The position numbers and the translations under genes are program-made. 64,000 nucleotides of DNA from Bradyrhizobium sp. LLZ17 (lineage in GTDB: Bacteria; Pseudomonadota; Alphaproteobacteria; Rhizobiales; Xanthobacteraceae), in NCBI RefSeq assembly GCF_041200145.1, contig NZ_CP165734.1, positions 5,518,001-5,582,000 on the forward strand, given 5' to 3'. Below are positions 8,508 to 17,552 of the stretch, piece by piece. Within the stretch, counting starts at the first letter, position 1. Each line of letters begins with the position of its first letter. The notes under the pieces are model-generated. The model ran no database searches and was not told the origin of the DNA. It was given only the letters and a program-made list of their open reading frames with translations.

Positions 8508-9919
8508 GCACCGAGCCCGCCTTGATGACGCTCACCGAGGTCGCGCGTGCGATCGCGATGAAGCAGGTCTCCTCGCAGGAGGTGACGCGCGCGCTGCTGC
8601 ACCGCATCGCGCAGTGGCAGCCGCATCTCAACGCCTTCATGTCGATCGAATCGGAAGCCGCGCTGAAGGCGGCCGTGGCCGCCGACGCCTGGCTTACCAA
8701 GGGAATCGTCCGCGGCCCGCTGCACGGCGTGCCGCTCGCGCACAAGGACATGTATTACGATTCGGGGCATGTCGCGACTTGCGGCTCGCTGATCCGCCGC
8801 GATTTCGTGGCGGCCACGACCTCGACCGCCTTGCAGCGGCTGAAGGATGCCGGCCAGGTCCGGCTCGGCACGCTGCATCTGGCTGAATTCGCCTACGGCC
8901 CGACCGGGCACAACCATCACTATGGTCCGGTACGCAATCCCTGGAATGTCGCGCATATCACCGGCGGCTCGTCGTCCGGCTCCGGCTCGGCGGTCGCGGC
9001 GCGCTTGACCTATGCAGCGCTGGGCTCTGATACCGGCGGCTCGATCCGCATGCCCGCGCATTTCTGCGGCGTCACCGGGCTGAAGACCACCTGGAGCCGC
9101 GTCAGCCGCGCCGGTGCGATGCCGTTGTCGCAATCGCTCGACACTGTCGGCCCGCTCGCCCGCACGGCCGAGGATTGCGCGCTACTGTTGGCGGTGATGG
9201 CCGGCCCCGATCCCGAGGACTCGACCGCGAGCCACGAGCCGCTGTCGGATTATGTCGCCGCGACCAGGGGCTCGCTGAAAGGCCTGAAGATCGGCGTGCC
9301 CGCCTCCTTCTATGTCGATGATCTCGACGGCGAGGTCGCGCGCGTGCTGGACGAGACCATCGCGGTGCTCAAGCGCGAGGGCGCCGACATCGTCACCGTC
9401 GAGCTGCCTGACCAGCGGCAATTGTCCGCGGCAAGCCAGCTCGTGCTCGCGGCCGAAGCCGCCGCCTTCCACAAGCGTTGGATGATCGAGCGGCCGCAGG
9501 ATTACGGCCCGCAGGTCCTGATGCGGCTTCAGAACGGCCTTGCCGTTCCCGCCATCACCTATCTCGAGGCGATGCGCTGGCGCGGGCCGGCGCTTGCCGC
9601 GCACAATGCGGCTACAGTCGGCGTCGATGCGGTGATCGCGCCGGCATCGCCCGTGCCGGCGCCGACGATCGCGGAAAGCGACGTCGGTGGCGGACCGAAT
9701 GCGCCGGCGCTGTTGCAGCGGCTGACGCTGTTCACCCGTCCGGTCAACTATCTCGGCCTGCCGTCGCTCACCGTTCCCTCCGGCTTCACCAAAAGCGGCC
9801 TGCCGATCGGCATGCAGCTGATCGGCCGCTCCTTCGACGAAGCGACCCTGCTCACCATCGGCGCCGCGTTCCAGCGCGCGACCGATTATCACGACCGGAT
9901 CCCCAAATTGCCGTCATGA
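8504..9919 (+). CDS. Amidase-signature hydrolase, AtzE-like
   Basis: Predicted 471-residue amidase-signature enzyme that hydrolyses an amide to acid and ammonia. The Ser-cisSer-Lys triad is visible: Lys81 in LAHKDMY, Ser156 in GGSSSGSGSA and Ser180 in SDTGGSIRMP. The ATG at 8504 overlaps the stop of the AtzG-like gene and gives the expected N-terminus (LMTLTEVARAIAMKQVSSQE). The longer in-frame extension upstream overlaps two genes and is rejected. Its place between two ATPase genes of one importer suggests that it acts on the imported compound. In the known AtzG-AtzE pair the substrate is 1-carboxybiuret; here the substrate is unknown. Confidence 0.9.
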   Translation: MSTEPALMTLTEVARAIAMKQVSSQEVTRALLHRIAQWQPHLNAFMSIESEAALKAAVAADAWLTKGIVRGPLHGVPLAHKDMYYDSGHVATCGSLIRRDFVAATTSTALQRLKDAGQVRLGTLHLAEFAYGPTGHNHHYGPVRNPWNVAHITGGSSSGSGSAVAARLTYAALGSDTGGSIRMPAHFCGVTGLKTTWSRVSRAGAMPLSQSLDTVGPLARTAEDCALLLAVMAGPDPEDSTASHEPLSDYVAATRGSLKGLKIGVPASFYVDDLDGEVARVLDETIAVLKREGADIVTVELPDQRQLSAASQLVLAAEAAAFHKRWMIERPQDYGPQVLMRLQNGLAVPAITYLEAMRWRGPALAAHNAATVGVDAVIAPASPVPAPTIAESDVGGGPNAPALLQRLTLFTRPVNYLGLPSLTVPSGFTKSGLPIGMQLIGRSFDEATLLTIGAAFQRATDYHDRIPKLPS

Positions 9920-10905
9920 CAAAGCTCGTCGAGATCTCAGGCCTCAACATCCGCTTCACCGGCGAGCGCGCGGTCTATGCCGTGAACGATCTCAGCCTCT
10001 CGCTCGGCGACGGCGAAGTGCTGGGGCTGCTCGGCGAGTCCGGTTCGGGCAAGAGCGTGACTCTGCGGGCGTTGATGCGGCTATTGCCGAAGAAGCGCAC
10101 GCAGATTTCGGGCGCAGTCAATGTCATGGGACGTGACGTGCTCGCCATGAACGACGAGGAGCTGTCGTCGTTCCGCGGGCAGACTGTGTCGATGATCTTC
10201 CAGGAGCCGGCGCTGGCGCTCGATCCGGTCTACACCATCGGCGCACAGATCGCCGAGAGCGTGGTGCGCCACGAGGGCAAGTCGCACGCGGAGGGCCGCG
10301 CGCGGGCGCTCGATATGCTCGAGGTCGTGCGCATTCCCTCGGCCAAGCGAAGGCTCGACGCCTATCCGCACGAAATGAGTGGCGGCATGCGCCAACGCGC
10401 CATGATCGCGCTGGCGCTGGCCTGCCGGCCGAAGATCCTGCTCGCGGACGAGCCGACCACGGCGCTCGATGCCACCGTGCAGATCCAAATCCTGCTGCTG
10501 CTGCGCGAGTTGCAGCGCGAGTTCGGCATGTCCGTCATCTTCGTCACCCACGACATTGGCGTTGCGGTCGAGATCTGCGACCGCGTCGCGGTGATGTATG
10601 CCGGCCAGATCGTGGAGCAGGGGACCCTTCGCGACATCGTCCGCTCCCCCGTGCATCCCTACGCCAAGGGCCTGCTCGCCTCCACCATCCATGGCGCCAA
10701 GCGGGGGCAGCGGCTCGAGACCATCCCCGGCACCCCACCCTCGCTGGCCGAGAGGCCGCACAATTGCTCCTTCGCCCCGCGCTGCACCGTGGCGCAGCCG
10801 CGCTGCCTGGAGCAGTTGCCTGCGACTGTCGAGGTGGGACCGGGCAGGGCGGCCCGGTGCGTGCTGGCAGCCTCGGTGGCCGCGCCCTCGCCGGAGCGCG
10901 CCTGA
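9916..10905 (+). CDS. ABC transporter ATP-binding protein, DppD/OppD type
   Basis: Predicted 329-residue ATPase, starting at the ATG that overlaps the amidase stop (ATGA). Walker A is GESGSGKSV, signature MSGGMRQRA, Walker B ILLADEPTTALD and H-loop THDIG. The C-terminal extension CSFAPRCTVAQPRC is the cysteine-containing oligopeptide-transporter tail. It completes the pair with the frameshifted ATPase at 7256. If that gene is truly broken, this one would be the only intact ATPase of the importer. It is the last gene of the putative operon; a dispersed repeat motif follows at 10977. Confidence 0.93.
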   Translation: MTKLVEISGLNIRFTGERAVYAVNDLSLSLGDGEVLGLLGESGSGKSVTLRALMRLLPKKRTQISGAVNVMGRDVLAMNDEELSSFRGQTVSMIFQEPALALDPVYTIGAQIAESVVRHEGKSHAEGRARALDMLEVVRIPSAKRRLDAYPHEMSGGMRQRAMIALALACRPKILLADEPTTALDATVQIQILLLLRELQREFGMSVIFVTHDIGVAVEICDRVAVMYAGQIVEQGTLRDIVRSPVHPYAKGLLASTIHGAKRGQRLETIPGTPPSLAERPHNCSFAPRCTVAQPRCLEQLPATVEVGPGRAARCVLAASVAAPSPERA

Positions 10906-10976
10906 TCCCGGGAATTCCCCGCACCAGCAGCGGGTTGTCACACTCCATCGGGCGCGGTCGGCGGAGACCCGTTCTA

Positions 10977-10999
10977 CTGTGCATGGGGTTGTTTTCGAC
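10977..10999 (+). repeat. 23-base motif shared with 48876-48898
   Basis: CTGTGCATGGGGTTGTTTTC followed by GAC and then a T-rich run. The identical 23 bases occur at 48876-48898 in the same orientation, also about 110-180 bases in front of a membrane-protein gene. Its function is unknown. Confidence 0.6.
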
Positions 11000-11106
11000 A
11001 TTTTTGCCTGCGCGGGGGCCTCCGAAAGCGCGGGAACCTGTATTCACACCCCGTTCATCCCGATTGCGGTTCCATGCTCCTCGTTCACGGAGAGGGACTT
11101 CAACTT

Positions 11107-11376
11107 ATGTATATTTCTGGCCAAAGCTTCATCATCATCCTGTTCGTCGGCCTGGTGGCCGGCTGGCTCGCCGGCAAGGTCGTGCGCGGAACAGGGTTCG
11201 GCATCATCGGCGACATCGTGATCGGCATCGCCGGCGCGTTTATCGCCAGCTTCCTGTTCCCGCGGCTCGGCATCCACTTGGGCCTCGGGCTGGTCTCGGA
11301 GATCATCTACTCGGCCATCGGCGCGATCATCCTGCTGCTGGTGGTGCGGCTGGTGCGCGGCGGCGGCCGGTTCTAG
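11107..11376 (+). CDS. GlsB/YeaQ/YmgE-family stress membrane protein
   Basis: An 89-residue, three-helix, glycine-rich inner-membrane protein of the transglycosylase-associated (GlsB/YeaQ/YmgE) family. Visible features are FIIILFVGLVAGWLAGKVV, the central GFGIIGDIVIGIAGAFIASF and a last helix ending in RLVRGGGRF. The ATG at 11107 is preceded by GGAGAGGGA. Members are associated with general stress in other bacteria; the biochemical role is not known. The gene is monocistronic, with a strong terminator 30 bases downstream. Confidence 0.9.
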   Translation: MYISGQSFIIILFVGLVAGWLAGKVVRGTGFGIIGDIVIGIAGAFIASFLFPRLGIHLGLGLVSEIIYSAIGAIILLLVVRLVRGGGRF

Positions 11377-11406
11377 CGCTCGCACGTCCAGTCGATCGGA
11401 ACTTTG

Positions 11407-11443
11407 CGCCTCTCCCCAAGCCGGGGGGAGGCGTCGTTTTTTT
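11407..11443 (+). terminator. Rho-independent terminator
   Basis: Stem CGCCTCTCCCC and GGGGGGAGGCG (one G-T pair) with a four- to five-base loop, then TCG and seven T. It closes the GlsB-type gene and separates it from the secretion operon. Confidence 0.85.
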
Positions 11444-11639
11444 GCTATGAAAAGCCACAAAGACTGTGGAATACCGGACTTGCGCATTAGACCATCCGGG
11501 GTAGACGTGGCCGACCAAGGTCCCGGATTCAGCCGACTGCGTTGCACGCGGAAAACGCGATATTAATCCGCGGCGAGTAGTCCTCGACGTGCCGTTGAAA
11601 TCAGGGGGGTTTGCCCCTCATCCGAAAGAGATCAGACTG

Positions 11640-13388
11640 ATGGCAGCCGTTCCCGGCCTCCGCCGTTCAGAGCTCGGTGATGCGCTGCGTGCCTGCCGCA
11701 CGGCGTTGATCGGGCTCGGCTTCATGAGCTGCATGATCAACCTGCTCTATCTGACCGGGTCGATCTTCATGCTCGAAGTCTACGACCGGGTGCTACCGAG
11801 CCGCAGCATCCCGACGCTGGTCGGCCTCATCGTCCTCGCCGGCGGCCTCTATATAGCGCAGGGCGTGCTCGACATGATCCGCAACCGCATCCTGGGACGG
11901 ATCGGTACGGCGCTCGACGAAGCCCTGAACAAGCGCGTGTTCGACACCATCGTGCGCCTGCCGCTCTTGGTCGGCAGCCGCAACGAGGGACTGCAGCCGC
12001 TGCGTGACCTCGACAACGTCCGCTCCTTCCTCGGCGGCATGGGACCGAGCGCGTTCTTCGATCTGCCCTGGCTGCCGCTGTATCTCGCCATCTGCTTCGC
12101 CTTCCACGTCATGATCGGCCTCACCGCGCTGATCGGCGCCGTCATCCTGGTGGCGCTGACGGTGGTCACCGAGTTTCTGTCGCGCCAGCCGGCGAAAGAG
12201 GCGATGGGCCTTGCCGCCCAGCGCAACGATCTCGCCCAGTCCAGCCGCCGCAATGCCGAAGTGCTGGTGTCGATGGGCATGGCCGGCCGGCTGAATCAGC
12301 GCTGGAGCGAGGCCAACGAAAAATATCTCGCCGGCAACCAGCGTGCGAGCGACGTCGCCGGCGGTCTCGGCGCGGTGGCAAAAGTGCTGCGCATGATGCT
12401 GCAATCGGCCGTGCTCGCGGTCGGCGCCTATCTCGTCATCCACCAGGAGGCGACTGCCGGCATCATCATCGCAGGCTCGATCCTGTCCGCCCGTGCGCTG
12501 GCGCCGGTCGATCTTGCGATCGCGCACTGGAAGTCCTTTGTCGCGGCACGCCAGAGCTGGCATCGCCTCAGCCGCCTCCTGGAGCAGATGCCGGCGCAGG
12601 CGCTGCCGACCCAGTTGCAGGCACCCGCCAGCCGGCTCTCGGTCGAAGCCGTCGCGATGGTGCCGCCTGGCGACCAGCGTCTCATCGTGCAGGACGTCAC
12701 GTTTGCCCTCGAAGCCGGCAACGGCCTCGGCGTGATCGGGCCGAGCGGTTCCGGCAAATCGTCGCTGATCCGCGCGCTGGTCGGCGTCTGGCATCCGGTG
12801 CGCGGCAAGGTGCGGCTCGACGGCGCGGCGCTCGACCAATGGTCGTCCGACGCGCTCGGCCGCCACATCGGATATCTGCCGCAGGACGTCGAATTGTTCG
12901 GCGGCACCATCGCGCAGAACATCAGCCGGTTCGATCCGGAGGCGACGTCTGACGGCATCATTGCCGCGGCCAAACAGGCCGGCGTGCACGAGATGATCAT
13001 CAAGATGCGCGAGGGTTACAACACCCAGGTGGGCGAGCAGGGCACCTCGCTCTCGGCAGGCCAGGCGCAGCGCGTGGCGCTTGCGCGCGCGCTTTACGGC
13101 AATCCGTTCCTGATCGTGCTGGACGAGCCCAATTCCAATCTCGACACCGAAGGTGACGAGGCGCTCACGCGCGCCATCCGTGCCTCGCGCGAGCGCGGCG
13201 CCATCGTGGTCGTGGTGGCGCACCGGCCGGTCGGCGTCGAGGCGGTCGACCAGATCCTGGTGCTGCGCGACGGCCGCATGCAGGCCTTCGGCCCGAAGGA
13301 GCAGGTGCTCGCCCAGGTGCTCCAGCCCCGCGTCGCGCCGCCGGCGCCGATCAAGATCGTCAGCGAAGGCGGAGTGGCCAAATCATGA
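11640..13388 (+). CDS. Type I secretion ABC transporter (permease/ATPase, PrtD type)
   Basis: Predicted 582-residue fused membrane/ATPase protein of the PrtD/HasD type. I prefer the ATG at 11640 (MAAVPGLRRSELGDALRA); an in-frame GTG at 11589 would add 17 residues without a better ribosome site. The membrane half begins with helices around residues 20-70 and includes LYLTGSIFMLEVYDRVLPSR, which is typical of type I exporters. The ATPase half has Walker A GPSGSGKSS near residue 367, signature LSAGQAQRVALARAL near 470 and Walker B LIVLDEPNSNLD. It overlaps the HlyD gene by 4 bases. No TolC-type outer-membrane gene or glycine-rich RTX substrate is visible nearby. Confidence 0.92.
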   Translation: MAAVPGLRRSELGDALRACRTALIGLGFMSCMINLLYLTGSIFMLEVYDRVLPSRSIPTLVGLIVLAGGLYIAQGVLDMIRNRILGRIGTALDEALNKRVFDTIVRLPLLVGSRNEGLQPLRDLDNVRSFLGGMGPSAFFDLPWLPLYLAICFAFHVMIGLTALIGAVILVALTVVTEFLSRQPAKEAMGLAAQRNDLAQSSRRNAEVLVSMGMAGRLNQRWSEANEKYLAGNQRASDVAGGLGAVAKVLRMMLQSAVLAVGAYLVIHQEATAGIIIAGSILSARALAPVDLAIAHWKSFVAARQSWHRLSRLLEQMPAQALPTQLQAPASRLSVEAVAMVPPGDQRLIVQDVTFALEAGNGLGVIGPSGSGKSSLIRALVGVWHPVRGKVRLDGAALDQWSSDALGRHIGYLPQDVELFGGTIAQNISRFDPEATSDGIIAAAKQAGVHEMIIKMREGYNTQVGEQGTSLSAGQAQRVALARALYGNPFLIVLDEPNSNLDTEGDEALTRAIRASRERGAIVVVVAHRPVGVEAVDQILVLRDGRMQAFGPKEQVLAQVLQPRVAPPAPIKIVSEGGVAKS

Positions 13389-14719
13389 GCACGATGACGA
13401 TTGCCGGCACAAAGCCGGGCGCGAAGCGGACCGTGCGGGACTCGATCCGGTTTCACTTGATGCTCGGCCTCGGGATCGTGCTGGTTCTGGCCGTCGGCCT
13501 CGGCGGCTGGGCGTCAACGGTGCAGATTTCCGGTGCACTGATCGCACCCGGCCAGATCGTGGTCGAATCCAACGTCAAGAAGGTGCAGCACCCGACCGGC
13601 GGTGTGGTCGGCGAAGTGCGCGCGCACGATGGCGACGTGGTCAAGGCGGGCGATATCGTCGTGCGGCTCGACGACACTGTCACCAAGGCCAACCTCGCCA
13701 TCGTCACCAAGAATCTCGACGCATCGCAGGCGCGCGCGGCGCGGCTTCAGGCCGAGCAGCGCGGGCTGGACAAGATCGAGTTTCCGCAATCGCTGCTCGA
13801 TCGTGCCGACGATCCCGACGTCAAGGTGCTGCTCTCCGCCGAAACCAAGCTGTTCGACGTCCGCGTCAACGGCCGCGCGGGCCAGAAGGCGCAGCTTCGC
13901 GAGCGCATCCAGCAGCTCAACGAGGAGATCGATGGCCTCGCGGCGCAAGAGAAAGCCAAGGACAAGGAGATCGCGCTGGTGCAGCAAGAGCTGGTCGGTG
14001 TGCGCGACCTCTATGACAAGCATCTGGTGCAGATCTCGCGCCTGACCACGCTCGAGCGCGACAGCGCCCGCCTCAACGGCGAGCGTGCGCAGTACATCGC
14101 GTCGCGGGCCCAGGCCAAGGGCAAGATCACCGAGACCGAGCTCCAGATCATCCAGGTCGACAAGGATATGGTGAGCGAGGTCTCGAAAGATTTGCGCGAG
14201 ACCAATGACAAGATCGGCGAGTTGATCGAGCGCAAGGTCGCGGCCGAGGATCAGCTCCGCCGCGTCGACATCCGCGCGCCGCAGGACGGCATGGTGCTGC
14301 AATCGACCGTTCACACGGTCGGTGGCGTCGTGACTGCCGGCGATGCCCTGATGCTGATCGTGCCGCAGGCTGACGATCTCCAGGTCGAGGCCAAGGTCAA
14401 TCCGGTCGATATCGACAAGCTCCAGATCGGCCAAAAGACGCTGCTGCGTCTTTCCGCCTTCAACCAGCGGACCACGCCCGAACTCAACGGCGTCGTCACC
14501 CGCGTCTCGCCCGACGTCACCACCGACCAGCGCACCGGCCAGAGCTACTACACCATCCGCGTGTCGATGTCCGCGGAAGAGGTCGCCAAGCTCGGCGACT
14601 CCAAGCTGATCCCCGGCATGCCGGCGGAAGCCTTCGTCCAGACCGGCGACCGCACCATGCTGTCCTATTTGATGAAACCGTTGCACGATCAGTTCATGCG
14701 GGCGTTCCGGGAGAAGTGA
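13385..14719 (+). CDS. HlyD-family type I secretion adaptor (membrane fusion protein)
   Basis: Predicted 444-residue periplasmic adaptor. A single N-terminal transmembrane helix (about residues 25-45, HLMLGLGIVLVLAVGLGGWA) is followed by a biotinyl-lipoyl half-motif (KKVQHPTGGVVGEVRAHDGD). A long heptad-rich region (about residues 105-270) forms the coiled-coil hairpin. The second lipoyl half (RAPQDGMVLQ) and a beta-barrel tail complete the protein. It starts with an ATG overlapping the stop of the exporter ATPase, so the two are translationally coupled. It should bridge the inner-membrane exporter to an unlinked TolC homologue. Confidence 0.93.
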   Translation: MSTMTIAGTKPGAKRTVRDSIRFHLMLGLGIVLVLAVGLGGWASTVQISGALIAPGQIVVESNVKKVQHPTGGVVGEVRAHDGDVVKAGDIVVRLDDTVTKANLAIVTKNLDASQARAARLQAEQRGLDKIEFPQSLLDRADDPDVKVLLSAETKLFDVRVNGRAGQKAQLRERIQQLNEEIDGLAAQEKAKDKEIALVQQELVGVRDLYDKHLVQISRLTTLERDSARLNGERAQYIASRAQAKGKITETELQIIQVDKDMVSEVSKDLRETNDKIGELIERKVAAEDQLRRVDIRAPQDGMVLQSTVHTVGGVVTAGDALMLIVPQADDLQVEAKVNPVDIDKLQIGQKTLLRLSAFNQRTTPELNGVVTRVSPDVTTDQRTGQSYYTIRVSMSAEEVAKLGDSKLIPGMPAEAFVQTGDRTMLSYLMKPLHDQFMRAFREK

Positions 14720-14760
14720 CGCGCGACGGCGCGGCGATCAAGCCGCGGCGTGACGGTCCC

Positions 14761-14848
14761 GTAGGGTGGGCAAAGGCGCAAAGCGCCGTGCCCACCATTT
14801 TCGTTCCCCAAGGTTGATGGTGGGCACGCTTCGCTTTGCCCACCCTAC
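14761..14848. repeat. GTAGGGTGGGCA inverted-repeat element
   Basis: Begins GTAGGGTGGGCAAAGG and ends with the inverse CTTTGCCCACCCTACGG, with internal CCCACCATTTT and TGATGGTGGG arms. Near-perfect long hairpin between the HlyD gene and amn. Confidence 0.8.
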
Positions 14849-14903
14849 GGCACCTTGTTTCTTGCTATAGTTCGACTCACGCTCAACCATCCGCGGTCGA
14901 ACC

Positions 14904-16373
14904 ATGCAATCTCCTCCCTCCATCGCCACCGAAGCCTTTTCCGACGCGACTGCGGCCGTCGCCCGTCTCGAAGAGATCTACGAGCGCAACACTAAATTCC
15001 TGCGCGACCGGTTCGAAGCCTATGTCGGCGGCGAGGCGATCACGACGCGGGCGCGGGCTTACTATCCGTTTGTCCGCGTCACGACCGCGACGCATGCGCG
15101 GCTCGACTCGCGTCTGGCCTATGGTTTCGTCGCCCGGCCCGGCGTGCACGAAACCAGCGTGACCCGGCCGGATTTGTTCCGGACCTATCTCACCGAGCAG
15201 ATCGGTTTGCTGATCCAGAACCACGGCGTGCCAGTCGAAATCGGCGAGTCCAGCGAGCCGATCCCCGTCCACTTCGCCTATCGCCGCGACATCAACATCG
15301 AAGCTGCCATTAGCACCAGCGAGAACTCGGCCGTGACGCGATCGCTGCGCGATGCGTTCGACGTGCCTGATCTGGCCACCATGGACGATGCCATCGCCGA
15401 CGGCACGTTCGAGCTTCAGCCCGGCGCGCCCGAACCGCTGTCGCTGTTTCGCGCCGCCCGCGTCGATTACTCGCTGCGCCGGCTCTATCACTACACCGGC
15501 ACCGACCCTGAGCATTTCCAGAACTTCGTGATCTTCACCAATTACCAGTTCTATGTCGATGCCTTCGCGCAGCTGTGCCAGCAGCGCCTCCAGTCCGGCG
15601 AGGCCGGCTTTGATGCCTTTGTTGCGCCGGGCAATGTGATCACGCGCAGCGGCGGCGCGACGACAGGCGTTGCCCCGGCGCGTGCGCCGCAGATGCCGGC
15701 CTTCCACCTGGTCGAGCCCGGCTATCGCGGCATCAGTCTGATCAACATCGGCACCGGACCGTCCAACGCGCGTAACGTCACCGACCATGTCGCGGTGCTG
15801 CGGCCGCATGCCTGGCTCATGCTCGGGCATTGTGCGGGATTGCGGAACACGCAGCGGCTCGGCGACTACGTGCTCGCGCACGGCTATGTGCGCGAGGATC
15901 ACGTGCTCGATCGCGAGTTGCCGCTTTGGGTGCCGATCCCGGCACTCGCCGAGATGCAGGTGGCCCTCGAGGAGGCGGTCGAGGATGTCACGGGGCTCGA
16001 AGGCTTCGAACTCAAGCGGCTGATGCGCACGGGAACCGTCGCGAGCGTCGACAACCGCAATTGGGAGATCAGCGGGCCGGAGGTCATTCGCCGCCTGTCG
16101 CAATCGCGCGCGGTCGCGCTCGACATGGAATCGGCGGCGATCGCGGCAAACGGCTACCGCTTTCGCGTTCCCTACGGCACGCTGCTCTGCGTTTCCGACA
16201 AGCCTCTGCACGGCGAGATCAAGCTTGCCGGCATGGCCAGCGAGTTCTACCGCCGCCGCGTCGGCCAGCATCTCGAAATCGGCCTGAAGGCGCTGGAACG
16301 GCTCAAGCAGCAGGAATCGGAGCGGCTGCATTCACGCAAGCTGCGCAGTTTCGCCGAGGTTGCGTTTCAGTAG
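14904..16373 (+). CDS. amn: AMP nucleosidase
   Basis: Predicted 489-residue AMP nucleosidase, which cleaves AMP to adenine and ribose 5-phosphate in purine salvage and adenylate homeostasis. The N-terminal regulatory domain (residues ~1-190) includes YYPFVRVTTATHARLDSRLA. The C-terminal domain has the nucleoside-phosphorylase fold with LINIGTGPSNARNVTDH, LMLGHCAGLRNTQRLGDYVL and the ribose-binding region VALDMESAAIAANGYRFR. Length and order fit the Amn family. It starts at the ATG at 14904 after a repeat-filled gap and seems monocistronic. Confidence 0.95.
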   Translation: MQSPPSIATEAFSDATAAVARLEEIYERNTKFLRDRFEAYVGGEAITTRARAYYPFVRVTTATHARLDSRLAYGFVARPGVHETSVTRPDLFRTYLTEQIGLLIQNHGVPVEIGESSEPIPVHFAYRRDINIEAAISTSENSAVTRSLRDAFDVPDLATMDDAIADGTFELQPGAPEPLSLFRAARVDYSLRRLYHYTGTDPEHFQNFVIFTNYQFYVDAFAQLCQQRLQSGEAGFDAFVAPGNVITRSGGATTGVAPARAPQMPAFHLVEPGYRGISLINIGTGPSNARNVTDHVAVLRPHAWLMLGHCAGLRNTQRLGDYVLAHGYVREDHVLDRELPLWVPIPALAEMQVALEEAVEDVTGLEGFELKRLMRTGTVASVDNRNWEISGPEVIRRLSQSRAVALDMESAAIAANGYRFRVPYGTLLCVSDKPLHGEIKLAGMASEFYRRRVGQHLEIGLKALERLKQQESERLHSRKLRSFAEVAFQ

Positions 16374-16453
16374 GACGAAGGCCCGTTTGCTGCTGACAAG
16401 CGGAGAGATTTTCAGCATTGTCCCGCGCGGGGGCGCTCGACCGGGACGATTAG

Positions 16454-16735
16454 ATGCCGCTGACGCGCGACAGGATCATTGGCCATGACCTCGAACGGCT
16501 GGCCTTCCGCTTCACCATGCTGAGCGACGGCGATGGTGACATCGTGCAATGCCAGATCAGCGATGCCGCGATGGATGAGCTTGCGGGCATGCAGGGTACC
16601 GAGAGCAGCGCACGGCAGGCGCAGTTCGTGTCGCTGCGCGAGACCATCGAGCGGATCGCGTCGGACCTCTACGACGAGGCGCCGCGCTTCAAGGGTTACA
16701 TCGTGCGGATTTTCATGCGGCATTTGGGAAGGTAA
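16454..16735 (+). CDS. DUF1488 family protein
   Basis: A 93-residue protein beginning MPLTRDRIIGHDLERLAFRF. It fits the small DUF1488 family seen in alphaproteobacteria, with the conserved core VQCQISDAAMDEL and the tail FVSLRETIERIASDLYDE. No catalytic motif or membrane segment is visible. It lies 80 bases downstream of amn on the same strand and could share its transcript. Function unknown. Confidence 0.7.
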   Translation: MPLTRDRIIGHDLERLAFRFTMLSDGDGDIVQCQISDAAMDELAGMQGTESSARQAQFVSLRETIERIASDLYDEAPRFKGYIVRIFMRHLGR

Positions 16736-16754
16736 CGTCGACCCGACCTCCGCT

Positions 16755-16856
16755 GTCATCGCCCGGCTTGACCGGGCGATCCAGTACTCCGAGACGGTTG
16801 TGATTCAATCGACAGGCCGCGGCGTACTGGATGCCCCGCCTTCGCGGGCATGACAG
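16755..16856. repeat. Inverted repeat of the GCCCGG/CCGGGC type
   Basis: GTCATCGCCCGGCTTGACCG and ATCCAGTACTCC on the left are answered by GTACTGGATGCCCCGCC and CGGGCATGACAG on the right. Located between convergent genes (DUF1488 and CinA-type), where it could act as a bidirectional transcript end. Confidence 0.65.
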
Positions 16857-16903
16857 CGAGCTTTTGGGGAGGCTTTCCCGACTCACTTGAGTTGACGATG
16901 CAG

Positions 16904-17386
16904 TTACTCCGACAAATTCCGCAGCAGCAGCTTCAGCGCCGTCGCCGCGAACGCCTGCATGTTCGCAAGCCGGTCGTTGCTGCCGGTCTCCAGCGTCATC
17001 ACCTCGGCCGCAGGCCCCGCGACGGCCATGCAGCTATGGCCGGCGGCATCGCCGTAGCGGTTGCCGGTCGGACCGGTGGCGCCGGTCTCGGACAGGCCCC
17101 AGTCGCAGCCGAATCTGCCGCACATCTGCTCCGCCAGAAGTTTCGCATAAGGCTCCGAGGACGAACGGAAGCCTTTCATTCCTTCGTCCGAAATATCCAT
17201 CAGCACGCGGCGCGCGTCGCGGGTGTAGACCACGGCGCCGCCAAGGAAATAAGCCGACGCGCCGGGCACCGCGAGCAGGCTCGCCGAGATCAGGCCGCCG
17301 GTCGAGGATTCCGCGACCGCGATGGTCTGCTTGCACGCAATCAGTCTGCCTGCGATTTGTTCCGCAATGCCAACCAGCTCTTTCAT
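16904..17386 (-). CDS. CinA C-terminal-domain protein (nicotinamide-nucleotide amidase-like)
   Basis: Predicted 160-residue single-domain CinA (PncC-type) protein. In characterised members this domain deamidates NMN for pyridine nucleotide recycling. The start ATG at 17386 (MKELVGIAEQIAGRL) has AGAGGTG upstream, whereas the longer frame has low-complexity upstream sequence. The family core is visible: TIAVAESSTGGLISASLLAV, GAVVYTRDARRVLM and GLSETGATGPTGNRYGDAAG. It faces the amidohydrolase gene divergently across about 165 bases. Confidence 0.9.
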   Translation of the reverse strand: MKELVGIAEQIAGRLIACKQTIAVAESSTGGLISASLLAVPGASAYFLGGAVVYTRDARRVLMDISDEGMKGFRSSSEPYAKLLAEQMCGRFGCDWGLSETGATGPTGNRYGDAAGHSCMAVAGPAAEVMTLETGSNDRLANMQAFAATALKLLLRNLSE

Positions 17387-17552
17387 CCCTGCACCTCTGA
17401 TCTTCGCAACCGAGCCGCGCCTTCCTAGCATATGACAGCGCCATTGGCCGAGTTGCGGACGACGGGCAGGCCTGCTTGAATAGTGGAACGCAAGACGGCG
17501 CGAGGAAGCGCTGCGCAAGGGAAACGCGACGAGGACACGTAAGGGAGACGTC

